Below, one piece after another: positions 1-8,291 of a stretch of 33,705 bases of DNA. Source of the DNA: an uncultured Gemella sp. Its GTDB lineage: Bacteria; Bacillota; Bacilli; Staphylococcales; Gemellaceae. The translations under genes and the position numbers were made by a program. The notes below the pieces were generated by a model. That model saw nothing but the letters and a program-made list of their open reading frames with translations, ran no database searches and was not told the origin of the DNA. The DNA is taken from the NCBI RefSeq assembly GCF_900766305.1, contig NZ_CAAFUZ010000009.1:1-33705 (forward strand), written 5' to 3'. Numbering within the stretch: the stretch's first letter is position 1; the number at the start of each line of letters is the position of its first letter.

Positions 1-3
1 ATC

Positions 4-119
4 CTTTCTTAGTTAATTATTTTTCTACACTTTAATTATATTGGATATTTGTCTTTTTGTGTATAAAAATTGAAATCCGGGGCTGGAATTTTTCCATGCC
101 CCGGATTTAGTATACAACC
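4..119. repeat. Terminal inverted repeat, left copy
   Basis: This 116-base stretch is the reverse complement of 33590-33705 with about four mismatches by eye. It contains a GC-rich hairpin (arms AAATCCGGGGC and GCCCCGGATTT around an AT-rich centre) that stands out in this AT-rich DNA. Similarity stops sharply at the inner edge (..GTATACAACC), which marks one true end of the element; the outer end lies beyond the window. It could be the end of an insertion sequence or a non-coding dispersed repeat. No transposase is visible. Confidence 0.9.
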
Positions 120-153
120 AAAAAAGATTAATACTTTGATATTAGTCTTTTTT
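120..153. terminator. Intrinsic terminator abutting the left repeat
   Basis: The arms AAAAAAGATTAAT (120-132) and ATTAGTCTTTTTT (141-153) pair over 13 bases with one G-T wobble and end in a T run. No gene lies between this hairpin and the left end, so it probably serves a gene outside the window. Confidence 0.7.
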
Positions 154-305
154 AATTTTAAAAATATTTTCATGAAAACGTAGTGCAAACACCATATTTT
201 TCTTGCATTTTCATATGTTTTATATTAAACTATAATTGAAAAAGGAAATCAGTATTATAACAGTAAGTTATTGTATTAATAAAATTTTAAAAAAGAGGTA
301 TCAAA
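154..305 (+). promoter_or_regulatory. Upstream region of the MFS gene
   Basis: This is non-coding AT-rich sequence. TATAAT at 231-236 with TTTCAT at 209-214 (16-base spacer) could be a promoter, but the -35 match is weak. A GAGGT ribosome site just before 306 is clear. I see nothing else here. Confidence 0.35.
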
Positions 306-1592
306 ATGGAATTATCTGCAAATTCACCTACGCGAAAGCAAGGAATTATTATGTTTGCTATCCTAATTGCTGCATATGTAGTGTTTGCTACTAACTGGGT
401 AGCAGGATCGAACTTATCAAAACAAATCACAGATCATTATTTTAATGGAGAAAAGGTTTCTCCTATAATTTCAGAAGTAGTTAATTATACAATAACTATA
501 GCAAGAATTATAGCTAATTTACTTGCTGCGTTTATATTAATTAAGCTACATCCGAAAAAAGCTGCAATGTTAGCATTGTTTTGTTTATGTTTTTCTTTCT
601 TTGCAATTTTCACGCATAACTACTGGTTATACACATTCTCTAGAATGATTATGGCATTTGGAGGATCAATGATAATTGTTTTTATAAACTCGTTTGTAGC
701 TAAGTTTATACCGAATGACAAAAAAATTATGACTAGTGCTATTATCACAGCAGCCTATAATGTTGGAGCTGCATTAGTTGCTATTTTATTCTTGTTATTT
801 AAAGAACATTTTGTAGATGACTGGCGTTTTACTATGATAGGATTTAGTATTTTTAGTATAATTCTATTTATCTGTTGGTTAATGTTTTCTCACGATTTTG
901 AACCAACAATTACTTGGAAACATCCTAACTATTTTGTTTATAAGTTGTTGATTGAATCAAAAGAAACATTACATGAGGAAGAAGTTAAGAAGTATACTTA
1001 TGCTGATGGATTTAAAGATAAATTTATCTATGTATTTTCATTAGGATTTGGTGGATTTTTATTTTTATATGTTATGCCGTTAGTGTCGCTTCCTAGAGTT
1101 GTAGCAGAACATGCTCACAATGCAGGTTTTAAAGCAGAATTTATGATATTAACAGTAACGGTTGGAGGAATAATTGGAACTTTATTTAGTTTAGTAGTCA
1201 CTAGAAAATTGAATTTTAGAAGAAAACCATTTTTAATCGCTCATGGAGCATTGATGATTGGATGTATGGCATTAGGATTATTCTTTGTATCTAGTAATGT
1301 AGTACTAGCATATGCTATGTTTAGTTTATCAGGATTTTTCATGTATTCTCAATATCCAGTATATTTAAATCTTCCATATGAGTTGCCAAATATGAACTCA
1401 CAAAGATTAACGATAATGTTTGGAATATTTTGGGCTTTTGGATATGCAATTTATACATTATTTAACTTTATTTGGAGTTTAGTTTTAAATCATATGGGCT
1501 ACAATTCATCAATAATTTTTTATTTACTAGGTAGTATAATTTATATCATTTTTGTATTTACATTCCCTGAAACAAGACCTAAAAAGAAATAA
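306..1592 (+). CDS. MFS transporter, substrate unknown
   Basis: This 428-residue integral membrane protein has about twelve hydrophobic segments in two halves, separated by a charged central loop near residues 205-245 (HPNYF...ESKETLHEEEVKKY). That is the usual layout and length of a single-subunit major facilitator transporter. The ATG follows GAGGT at a normal distance. The C-terminus is short and basic (ETRPKKK). It is followed by its own terminator, so it is probably monocistronic and not part of the flavin operon downstream. I do not recognise substrate-specific motifs. The family is secure from hydropathy and length; the substrate is not known. Confidence 0.85.
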   Translation: MELSANSPTRKQGIIMFAILIAAYVVFATNWVAGSNLSKQITDHYFNGEKVSPIISEVVNYTITIARIIANLLAAFILIKLHPKKAAMLALFCLCFSFFAIFTHNYWLYTFSRMIMAFGGSMIIVFINSFVAKFIPNDKKIMTSAIITAAYNVGAALVAILFLLFKEHFVDDWRFTMIGFSIFSIILFICWLMFSHDFEPTITWKHPNYFVYKLLIESKETLHEEEVKKYTYADGFKDKFIYVFSLGFGGFLFLYVMPLVSLPRVVAEHAHNAGFKAEFMILTVTVGGIIGTLFSLVVTRKLNFRRKPFLIAHGALMIGCMALGLFFVSSNVVLAYAMFSLSGFFMYSQYPVYLNLPYELPNMNSQRLTIMFGIFWAFGYAIYTLFNFIWSLVLNHMGYNSSIIFYLLGSIIYIIFVFTFPETRPKKK

Positions 1593-1600
1593 CCATTTTT

Positions 1601-1639
1601 AAAAAACTTTAGAATTTATAAAAAGTTCTAAAGTTTTTT
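1601..1639. terminator. Intrinsic terminator after the MFS gene
   Basis: A perfect 14-base stem (AAAAAACTTTAGAA at 1601-1614, TTCTAAAGTTTTTT at 1626-1639) with an 11-base loop and a T run lies nine bases after the stop codon. Confidence 0.85.
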
Positions 1640-1653
1640 ATTTTGTAATATTT

Positions 1654-1678
1654 AATATAGCTAGCGCAGAGCTATATT
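1654..1678. promoter_or_regulatory. 9-bp inverted repeat upstream of the flavin operon
   Basis: AATATAGCT (1654-1662) and AGCTATATT (1670-1678) form a perfect dyad with a 7-base spacer and no T run after it. It lies about 125 bases before the operon's first gene, with a TATAAT between them (1718-1723). An operator is possible; the regulator is unknown. Confidence 0.35.
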
Positions 1679-1801
1679 CTAGAATGAAAATATTAATCTA
1701 ATTTTAACAAAAAAATATATAATATATTTAATGCGAATTAGTAGGACGTAAATGTAAAATATGATATATTATCTATAAAAATGATTTAAAGGAGAGAAAA
1801 T

Positions 1802-2287
1802 ATGAGTAAAATAAAAAAAACAGCATTAATTGGAGTTGTAGGAGCATCAGCATTGACCGCTGGTTATTATACTTTTGTAAAACCAAGTAGTCAAAGTTTA
1901 ACGTCAAATTCTACTTCTCAAAATACAAAAAAAGATATCAAAAAAGAAAGTAAAGAAACAAAAAGTACAAGTAATAATACTTCGTCTTCTTCAGGAAAAG
2001 AGACTGTTACTTATAAAGATGGAACTTATACTGGAGCAGTAACAAAAACAAACGTAGGAAATTTCCAAGTAAGTGTAGCCGTTCAAGGTGGGAAAATAGC
2101 CAATGTTAATGTACTTCTTCAGCCAGATGAAGAATTTTCACAAAACATTAATAAGACAGCACTTCCTAAGTATGTTGAGGAAGCAATAGTAGCTCAAAGT
2201 AGTGATATAGCATTAGTTTCTGGAGCATCTGAAACATTTAAAGGATTTAAAGGTTCTTTACAAGATGCATTAAATAAGGCTAAATAA
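1802..2287 (+). CDS. Membrane-anchored FMN-binding domain protein
   Basis: This 161-residue protein has a basic start and one hydrophobic segment (about residues 8-26) that would anchor it with the rest outside the cell. A Ser/Thr/Lys-rich linker (about 30-65) leads to a C-terminal FMN-binding domain beginning at DGTYTG. The flavinylation motif appears as SGAS at 140-143 followed by Thr145; in this family FMN is joined through a phosphoester bond to the last Ser/Thr of an SGA(T/S) motif by an ApbE enzyme. There is no lipobox Cys, so it is not a lipoprotein like Listeria PplA. GGAGAG precedes the ATG. The next gene, an ApbE, starts two bases after its stop codon, and a flavocytochrome follows. 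I infer an outward-facing electron carrier. Confidence 0.85.
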   Translation: MSKIKKTALIGVVGASALTAGYYTFVKPSSQSLTSNSTSQNTKKDIKKESKETKSTSNNTSSSSGKETVTYKDGTYTGAVTKTNVGNFQVSVAVQGGKIANVNVLLQPDEEFSQNINKTALPKYVEEAIVAQSSDIALVSGASETFKGFKGSLQDALNKAK

Positions 2288-2288
2288 A

Positions 2289-3077
2289 ATGTTTAAGTTT
2301 AAAACCTATGTATTGAAAAGAATGAACATGCCTTTCACAATTGTCTTTGTTAGAGATAGTTTTGATGAAATTTTAGTAGATGTGTTGAATCAAATTGTTA
2401 ATGAAATTGATAAATATTTACAAAATGTGGAAGAGAAATTTTCGCCGTTTCTATCAGAAAGTTTGGTTAGTAGGCATACTGACTTAGGTGAAGAATTACA
2501 AGATGATTTTTTTGATATAGAATATCAAGAAGTCTATAGCAGGTCTATAATCGCTAAAAAAGAAACTCATGGTTTATTTGACCCATTTTTTGATGGAAAA
2601 TATAATCCAACAGGATTTGTAAAGGGATGGGCGATAGAGAATGCTTTTATGAAATATATAAAGCCACTTATTGATAATAATATTTTAGAAGCAGGAGCAA
2701 TTAATGGCGCAGGTGATATGCAAGTTGGTACTAGACTTGATAGTAATTTTTCTTGGAAAATCGGGATAGAGAATCCAGAAGACAAGGAGAAAATAATTGC
2801 TAAGTATAGTATAAAAAATGGGGCAGTGGCAACTTCGGGGCTTAGTAAAAAAGGTCAACATATCAAAAGTGATAACGATATCAATCATGTTCAAGTCACA
2901 GTAGTTGGAACATATCTATCAGATGTTGACGTACTGGCAACTGCAGGAGTAGTTGCTAATGAGAAAATTTGGAGGGAAATAATAAATAATAAACAGTTAA
3001 CAGGGATTTTGTTAACGAAAGAGGGTATAAAAAGAGTTTTTGAGGAGGGAAAAATAACGGATGTTGAGAGAACATAA
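2289..3077 (+). CDS. apbE: FAD:protein FMN transferase (ApbE family)
   Basis: This 262-residue protein carries the ApbE hallmarks in order: MNMPFTIVF near the N-terminus (the usual MGT region), GLFDPFF then NPTGFVKGWAIE at about 95-117, NGAGDMQVG at 139-147, ATSG at 181-184, and the metal-binding DVLATAG at 214-220. The family moves FMN from FAD to a Ser/Thr of the target protein. No signal peptide or lipobox is present although the core starts at about residue 12, so the enzyme looks cytosolic and complete. NGAGD replaces the more usual N-x-G-G-D. It starts two bases after the FMN-binding gene and overlaps the next gene by 17 bases, so the three are very likely co-translated. An internal ATG at codon 12 is an alternative start. 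Confidence 0.88.
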   Translation: MFKFKTYVLKRMNMPFTIVFVRDSFDEILVDVLNQIVNEIDKYLQNVEEKFSPFLSESLVSRHTDLGEELQDDFFDIEYQEVYSRSIIAKKETHGLFDPFFDGKYNPTGFVKGWAIENAFMKYIKPLIDNNILEAGAINGAGDMQVGTRLDSNFSWKIGIENPEDKEKIIAKYSIKNGAVATSGLSKKGQHIKSDNDINHVQVTVVGTYLSDVDVLATAGVVANEKIWREIINNKQLTGILLTKEGIKRVFEEGKITDVERT

Positions 3078-4344
3078 ATTTATATTTAATATGATTTGGT
3101 TAATAGTATTGTTAACAATACCGTTACCATTAATAGTTACATTAGGAAATGGTTTGCCGGAGGTTTTTGGAAGTAGAGTATTAGCAATCAATTTAGGAGT
3201 GTTTGCTTATTCATGGATGTTATCAGCGATATTCCTGTCTTCTCAGCAAAAATGGCTAGATAGAATAATAGGTTTGCCAGATATGTATATAATTCATGGA
3301 GTAACAGCAATTTTTGCTGTAATCTTTATGTACTTACATGATCAATTGTTGAAATCATCAGGGCTTATAAAATTAACAGGAGAATGGTCAATGAATATAT
3401 TTATAGGAATCATTGCATATTCACTTGTTTTTATGGCTGGTTGGTTAACTTCAAGAATAAGTATCTTAATGAAAATCAAAAAGATGTTAGAAAAAATCTT
3501 TAAACATGAGTTATCTATATGGATACATAGACTCAATCTAGTAGCTGCGTTATTGGCTTTCTTACATGTTCTTCTGATTCCATATATAAGAAGTATAGTT
3601 CCATTTACTATTTTAGTTATTTTATATACTGTAATTGCATTCGGTGCTTATGGACACTACGCATATAATAAGTATTTAAATGTGCAAGTTGGGCTTTTAA
3701 AAAATGTTAGAAAAGTAGATTCAAATATTACAGAATTAACGCTTACTACTAGTAAATCTGCTTTAAGAAAAATAGAAGCGGGTGATTTTGCATTTATTTC
3801 ATTCCCTAATGTAAAGGGAATGAAAGAGCCACATCCATTTTCTATATTGAATATACCAGAGCGAGATGGCTATGTTCAGATGTCGATTGAAGGTGTAGGG
3901 GATTTCACAAAAAATCTTCCTAATTTAGAGATAGGAGAAAAAGTTAATTTAACAAGAGGATATGGGGTCTTAAGTTCAATGATTGAAAAATCTGGTAAGA
4001 ATGAGAAGTTTGTTCTTATTAGTGGAGGAATTGGTGTTGTTCCTTTACTTGGATTAGCCGATAAATTTGATAATAAAGATATAACATTCCTATATACTGT
4101 GAAGAAAGATAAAAAACTTTTATATCAAGAAAAATTCGAGTTATGGAATGAAAGAAGTAATTTTAAAGCATATTCTCAAAATGGAAGATTTACAACAGAA
4201 CAATTAGATAAATATTTACCGATTGGTGAAGAGTACAATTATATAATTGCTGGTCCAATGGTGATGAATCTAGCATATGAAAAAATTCTTAAGGAAAAAG
4301 GTATAAAGAAAAATAGAATATTCTATGAAGGATTTAACTTCTAG
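3061..4344 (+). CDS. Ferric-reductase-like transmembrane flavocytochrome
   Basis: This 427-residue protein fuses an N-terminal six-helix ferric-reductase-like domain to a cytosolic ferredoxin-NADP reductase module. His79/His93 and His156/His169 sit in two helices with 13 and 12 residues between them, as in bis-haem ferric reductases and NADPH oxidases. The FAD-binding motif is HPFSI at 258-262, the nucleotide-binding motif SGGIGVVP at 321-328, and the chain ends in EGFNF, typical of the reductase fold. NAD(P)H electrons would pass through FAD and two haems to the outer face. A strong GAGGAGGG lies inside the end of apbE and the genes overlap by 17 bases. With the FMN-binding protein and ApbE it makes a transmembrane flavin-based electron export unit; the terminal acceptor cannot be told from sequence. 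Confidence 0.88.
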   Translation: MLREHKFIFNMIWLIVLLTIPLPLIVTLGNGLPEVFGSRVLAINLGVFAYSWMLSAIFLSSQQKWLDRIIGLPDMYIIHGVTAIFAVIFMYLHDQLLKSSGLIKLTGEWSMNIFIGIIAYSLVFMAGWLTSRISILMKIKKMLEKIFKHELSIWIHRLNLVAALLAFLHVLLIPYIRSIVPFTILVILYTVIAFGAYGHYAYNKYLNVQVGLLKNVRKVDSNITELTLTTSKSALRKIEAGDFAFISFPNVKGMKEPHPFSILNIPERDGYVQMSIEGVGDFTKNLPNLEIGEKVNLTRGYGVLSSMIEKSGKNEKFVLISGGIGVVPLLGLADKFDNKDITFLYTVKKDKKLLYQEKFELWNERSNFKAYSQNGRFTTEQLDKYLPIGEEYNYIIAGPMVMNLAYEKILKEKGIKKNRIFYEGFNF

Positions 4345-4359
4345 GAATTTTAAAAGATT

Positions 4360-4539
4360 GGGCTGATACATAAGTCCTAAAATTTAATAAAATTTATATG
4401 AGAACTTATAGACGCAGTGATTTATTGATATCTAAAATCGCTTTAGAAAAGCTTTTTAGATATCTAATAAACTGCTCGGGGGTGACTCGACAAAATCGAT
4501 TTTTACGAAATCACGATTTTTGAGTCACTCCTATCTTTT
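4360..4539. repeat. Double-hairpin intergenic repeat-like module with terminator
   Basis: It begins GGGCTGATACATAAGTCC. Hairpin 1 has perfect arms GATATCTAAAA (4427-4437) and TTTTAGATATC (4454-4464), extended outward by further pairing to about 4415-4474. Hairpin 2 has arms GGGGTGACTC (4479-4488) and GAGTCACTCC (4522-4531) with inner AAAATCG/CGATTTT, followed by a T run. The second hairpin can end the flavin operon. The composite build resembles short dispersed elements of Bacillota, but only one copy is present here, so repeat status is inference. Confidence 0.55.
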
Positions 4540-4652
4540 TTTAGAGAGGGAAAAGGATTTTCTAATATTTAAATTATTGTATTAGCTAAATTATAATGCT
4601 ACAATATATTATAATATAAAAAAAGAAAAATTCTAAGGAGAGGAGGATATTT

Positions 4653-5324
4653 TTGAAAAAAATTGCAGTTATTTTAATGCGTAAAAATTCAAAAGGATTA
4701 TTAGATAAGAACATAAAGTTGTTCTGTGAAAGACCGTTATGTTTTTATACAATTGATATAGCAATAGATAGTAAGAAATTTGATGAAATTTGGATATCAT
4801 CTGATTCGGAAGAGTATCTTAATTTGTGTGAAGGAGAATATGGTAATCGCTGTAAATACATTAAACGAGCCAAAGATGTTTCGTTAGATTCTTCTACAAC
4901 TTTTGAAACTTTAGAATTTTTATTTAAAGACATTAAAGAAAATTTTATTTTTATGAATTTACAAGTAACTTCTCCACTTAGAAAAGTAGAACATATACAT
5001 ACAGCATTTGATATGTTTAAAGATTGTGATCACCTTGTTTCGTTTACTAAACCTAAATTAAGTAAAAGTCTATTTATGGATGAGAAAAAAGGATACTTAG
5101 TTCCTTCTTGTCATGGCGGAAATTATAGGAGACAAGACGAGCCTTATTACATTTATCCTAATGGCTCTATATGGATGTCGACAAAAAATAATTACTTAAG
5201 GGATAAAACTTTTTATACAAATAAAACGAAAGTATATGAGATGGATAAAATATACAGCTATGATATTGATGATAAATTAGATTTTGAAATCTGTGAGAAT
5301 TTATATAAAAATTATATAAAATAA
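4653..5324 (+). CDS. CMP-sugar synthetase (acylneuraminate cytidylyltransferase family)
   Basis: This 223-residue protein starts at TTG after a strong AGGAGAGGAGG. It carries the family motifs in degraded form: RKNSKGLLDKNI at 10-21 (usually R-x-G-S-K-x-x-x-x-K-N), LQVTSPLR at about 103-110, RRQDEP then YPNGSIW in the middle, and YDIDDKLDFEI near the end (the usual metal-binding D-x-D-x-D-F). NeuA-type enzymes activate a nonulosonic acid with CTP. No sialic acid synthase, epimerase, transporter or glycosyltransferase lies nearby, so the sugar is unknown. The gene stands alone between the repeat-like module and a terminator shared with the convergent PBP gene. The family call is good; exact substrate and activity are open because Gly is replaced by Asn in the first motif. 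Confidence 0.78.
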   Translation: MKKIAVILMRKNSKGLLDKNIKLFCERPLCFYTIDIAIDSKKFDEIWISSDSEEYLNLCEGEYGNRCKYIKRAKDVSLDSSTTFETLEFLFKDIKENFIFMNLQVTSPLRKVEHIHTAFDMFKDCDHLVSFTKPKLSKSLFMDEKKGYLVPSCHGGNYRRQDEPYYIYPNGSIWMSTKNNYLRDKTFYTNKTKVYEMDKIYSYDIDDKLDFEICENLYKNYIK

Positions 5325-5357
5325 AAAAGAATCGTGAAAAATTCACGATTCTTTTTT
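5323..5357. terminator. Bidirectional terminator between the CMP-sugar synthetase and PBP genes
   Basis: AAAAAAGAATCGTGAA and TTCACGATTCTTTTTT form a long perfect stem around a three-base loop, with A and T runs on the two sides. It lies exactly between the two convergent stop codons. Confidence 0.9.
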
Positions 5358-5358
5358 A

Positions 5359-7521
5359 TTACCCTCTATTTTGATTTGTAGCTCTATTTGTTTGATTTGT
5401 TCTACCTGCTGTTTGTCTTTGTGTAGCAACAGAACTATTTGCTCTATTAGTAGAATTTGTTAAAGAGTTGAATACTGTTGTAAGTGCAGAACGACTGTCA
5501 CGTTGTTTTTGTGCGATAGCAGCTTGATAAACTGCGTCTCTGTCAGTACCAGCATACATATGGTCAGTTTCTGTGTTTCTTTCTTTAGCATACTCAACAC
5601 CATTTTTTGTCTCAATTCCTGCAGGTTTTTCAAATGCTGCAGGTGTTTTCTTATCTGAAACTTTCTTCATAACATCAGCCATGATTACCTGTGTAGTTTT
5701 CGCCTGCTCTGAAGATAGAGCTTTTGCAGCTGAGTCTACCATATCAGCACCTTGCCAAACCGAAACAGTATAGTCAGTAGTATAACCTATCATCCAACTG
5801 TCTTTAGTAGAGTTCACAACATCTATTCCATAATTATAGTATGCAGAATCGTCAAATGTACTTGAGCCTGATTTACCAGCCATATCAAAGTTTTCAACTT
5901 TACCATTAGGCGAAGTACCGTTACTAGAAAGTACACCTTTTAATACATTTGTAATTAAATAGGCAGTTTCTTCTGACATTGCTTTAACAGGTTCATCTTT
6001 AATATTAGGTAATTCTTTACCATTTGCGTTAAACACTTTAACTATTGTTGAAGGCTTATTGTAATATCCTTTATTACCGAAAGATGCGAATGCACCTGCC
6101 ATTTGAAGAGTAGAAACTCCATCAACGTTCCCTCCAATTGCTGTAGTTGGTTCATCTTTTGTTACAGGAATACCAAGTTTTTCAGCGAAATGTTTAGATC
6201 TTTCGTATCCAACAGTTTCGAAAGCACGAACCGCAGGTATATTATAAGACCATGATAAAGCTGTACTCATAGTAACTGTACCGTGATAAAGTCTATCCCA
6301 GTTTTGGATATAGAAGTTAGTCCCAGCAATTTGATATGGTGAGTCTGAGAATGTAGTTTGAGAATCCCATCCAAAGTATTCAATACCTGGAGCATAGTCA
6401 ATTAAAGGTTTGATAGATGAACCAGGTTGAACTCGGGCATCAACGGCATAATTATATCCACCAGCTTTATAATTTTTCCCACCACCAATTGCTTCGATTA
6501 GTCCAGTCTTTGTATCAAGTACTGAGATAGCTGCTTGAGAAGCATGACGTATCATAGGAGCACTTTGATTATCTAACATATCTTGAACATATGTTTGTAA
6601 TTCTGGATTTAAGTTAGTATATATTTTTAATCCCATAGAAAGTGGGTCTTTAATATTTTCAAAGTTTTGATTTTCTTTTAATTCTTTTGTTATTTGATCA
6701 ATATATGCAGCAAACTTAGGATTATAAGTGTGTTGGTTTGCACGTTCTTCTTTTGTTTTTTCAACTATTCCGTCCATAATAGGTGTGTTAATTGCATTGT
6801 TATATTCATCTTCTGTAATCTTATCATTATTTAGAAGTGCATATAATACTGTGTTACGGCGCTCTTTTGCTTGTTCTGGATAATCATATGGATTATAAAG
6901 AATTGGTTGTTGAGGCATACCAGTTAAAAGGGCAACTTGAGGTAATGTTAATTGGTTTAACTCTTTATTGTAAAAGTACTTAGCTGCCGTTTTAACACCG
7001 TATTGACCGTCAGAATAGTAAATTTTATTCATGTACATCTCTAATATATCATCTTTAGAATATCTGTTTTCCAATTTAAGAGATAGATAAGCTTCTTGAA
7101 TTTTTCTTTGTAATGATTTATCAGACGTTAGTAGTGAATTTTTTACTACCTGTTGAGTAATTGTACTAGCACCTTGTTGTGCTGAATTAGAACGGATATT
7201 TACAAGTACTGCTTTGATAAGACGAATAGGATCAATACCAATATGTGATTTGAATCTAGAGTCTTCTGTAGAAAGTACAGCATCTGTAATATTTTTGGGA
7301 ATATCATTTATCGAAACGTATTCCCTTTTTTCAGCTCCAACTGTAGCTATTAGATTAAGATTTTTATCATAAATTTCTGATGATAATGGATCTTGCAAAT
7401 TAGCCTGTGTTATATCCGGAACATCTTTTAATTCTTTAGCAAATAGTATTAAAATAGCAAAAAATAATACTAAGCATATTGAAAAAAAGATGGAACTAAT
7501 ATATTTGAATAAAGTTTTCAT
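5359..7521 (-). CDS. ponA: Class A penicillin-binding protein (PBP1A-type)
   Basis: This 720-residue bifunctional wall synthase has a short cytosolic start, one membrane anchor (about 10-28), a glycosyltransferase-51 domain and a transpeptidase domain. STEDSRF near residue 86 holds the catalytic Glu, and GASTITQQVVKNS follows near 118. The transpeptidase motifs are SSIKP (active-site Ser, SxxK), SYN (SxN) and KSGSS, where KSG stands in place of the usual KTG. The protein ends in a Gln/Asn/Thr/Arg-rich low-complexity tail. It polymerises lipid II and cross-links stem peptides on the outer face of the membrane. It lies six bases after recU with no clear ribosome site of its own, so it is probably translationally coupled, and the recU-ponA pairing is the Bacillus arrangement. 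Confidence 0.93.
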   Translation of the reverse strand: MKTLFKYISSIFFSICLVLFFAILILFAKELKDVPDITQANLQDPLSSEIYDKNLNLIATVGAEKREYVSINDIPKNITDAVLSTEDSRFKSHIGIDPIRLIKAVLVNIRSNSAQQGASTITQQVVKNSLLTSDKSLQRKIQEAYLSLKLENRYSKDDILEMYMNKIYYSDGQYGVKTAAKYFYNKELNQLTLPQVALLTGMPQQPILYNPYDYPEQAKERRNTVLYALLNNDKITEDEYNNAINTPIMDGIVEKTKEERANQHTYNPKFAAYIDQITKELKENQNFENIKDPLSMGLKIYTNLNPELQTYVQDMLDNQSAPMIRHASQAAISVLDTKTGLIEAIGGGKNYKAGGYNYAVDARVQPGSSIKPLIDYAPGIEYFGWDSQTTFSDSPYQIAGTNFYIQNWDRLYHGTVTMSTALSWSYNIPAVRAFETVGYERSKHFAEKLGIPVTKDEPTTAIGGNVDGVSTLQMAGAFASFGNKGYYNKPSTIVKVFNANGKELPNIKDEPVKAMSEETAYLITNVLKGVLSSNGTSPNGKVENFDMAGKSGSSTFDDSAYYNYGIDVVNSTKDSWMIGYTTDYTVSVWQGADMVDSAAKALSSEQAKTTQVIMADVMKKVSDKKTPAAFEKPAGIETKNGVEYAKERNTETDHMYAGTDRDAVYQAAIAQKQRDSRSALTTVFNSLTNSTNRANSSVATQRQTAGRTNQTNRATNQNRG

Positions 7522-7527
7522 CTGTTG

Positions 7528-8103
7528 TTAAAACTCACTTTCATTATTTTTTATAATAGTTATATAATCTAATCTTATTTTGTAGTTAAATGATAATTCA
7601 AATGCAGTTTCTTCAAATTCACTAAGTTTTATAGATTTTCTGCCGCCGTTTTTAGCGCGATCATAGAAAAATATAAATTTTTTAAATGGAAGTATGAATG
7701 TTTTATCGATTTTTTTAAATCTAACGATAATAAAAGTAATTCCACCATGATTTAAAATCTTTTGCATATGATCTATTTGATGTTCGTGAATATTATTTAA
7801 AGAAAATGATGTGGCTGAATTAGTTTCCTTAGCCTCAAAATCAATATATTTTCCATTCCAAAGACCGTTGTAATCAGTAGTAGAAGGGGTTTTATAAAAT
7901 GCTTTGGTAATCATAGCACTCGATCTGTTAGGATAATTCACTTCAACTATTTGAATTGGAATAGGTTTCTTATGAATAACTGCAATGTCATTATTTAAGT
8001 AATATTTATTCGCAAAATTAATGTCTTCTTCGAGTTCCATACCTCGATTAGAATATTTAGTTTTTTGAATGAAATTACTCTTCTTATTAGGATAATTAAA
8101 CAT
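7528..8103 (-). CDS. recU: Holliday junction resolvase RecU
   Basis: This 191-residue nuclease has the RecU core: YSNRGMELEEDIN, a conserved IAVIHKKPIPIQIV block, SSTTDYNGLWNGKYIDFEAKE (metal-binding Asp, Glu and Lys) and an NNIHEHQIDHM helix. It cleaves four-way junctions in recombination and chromosome segregation. The frame is open to an ATG at 8115, but GGAGGG lies between that ATG and the one at 8103. The product from 8103, MFNYPNKK, matches the family's usual M-x-x-YPN start, so I choose 8103. It is the first gene of an operon with ponA and has a good promoter at 8133-8161. Confidence 0.93.
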   Translation of the reverse strand: MFNYPNKKSNFIQKTKYSNRGMELEEDINFANKYYLNNDIAVIHKKPIPIQIVEVNYPNRSSAMITKAFYKTPSTTDYNGLWNGKYIDFEAKETNSATSFSLNNIHEHQIDHMQKILNHGGITFIIVRFKKIDKTFILPFKKFIFFYDRAKNGGRKSIKLSEFEETAFELSFNYKIRLDYITIIKNNESEF

Positions 8104-8132
8104 ATATCCCTCCATAAATAATTATCCTATCT

Positions 8133-8161
8133 ATTATACTATATTCTGAAGAAAATTTGAA
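8133..8161 (-). promoter_or_regulatory. Promoter of recU-ponA
   Basis: On the minus strand, TTCAAA (8156-8161) and TATAAT (8133-8138) are 17 bases apart, about 30 bases upstream of the recU start. Confidence 0.55.
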
Positions 8162-8223
8162 TTACAAATAGTCGAAAACTGATATAATTTTACAAATTTT
8201 AAATTTAATAAAAAATATTTTTT

Positions 8224-8254
8224 TTGAAAAAATTATTATAATTTATGGTATAAT
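8224..8254 (+). promoter_or_regulatory. Possible promoter of proS
   Basis: TTGAAA (8224-8229) and TATAAT (8249-8254) are separated by 19 bases, slightly long. The -10 element is perfect and lies 38 bases before the chosen GTG start. Confidence 0.45.
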
Positions 8255-8291
8255 AATATAGGAAATTTTAAATATGAGAGGTGGTATTGTT

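Noticed and set aside
306..1592. MFS gene as part of the flavin redox operon
   Set aside because: A strong terminator and about 200 bases separate it from the FMN-binding gene.
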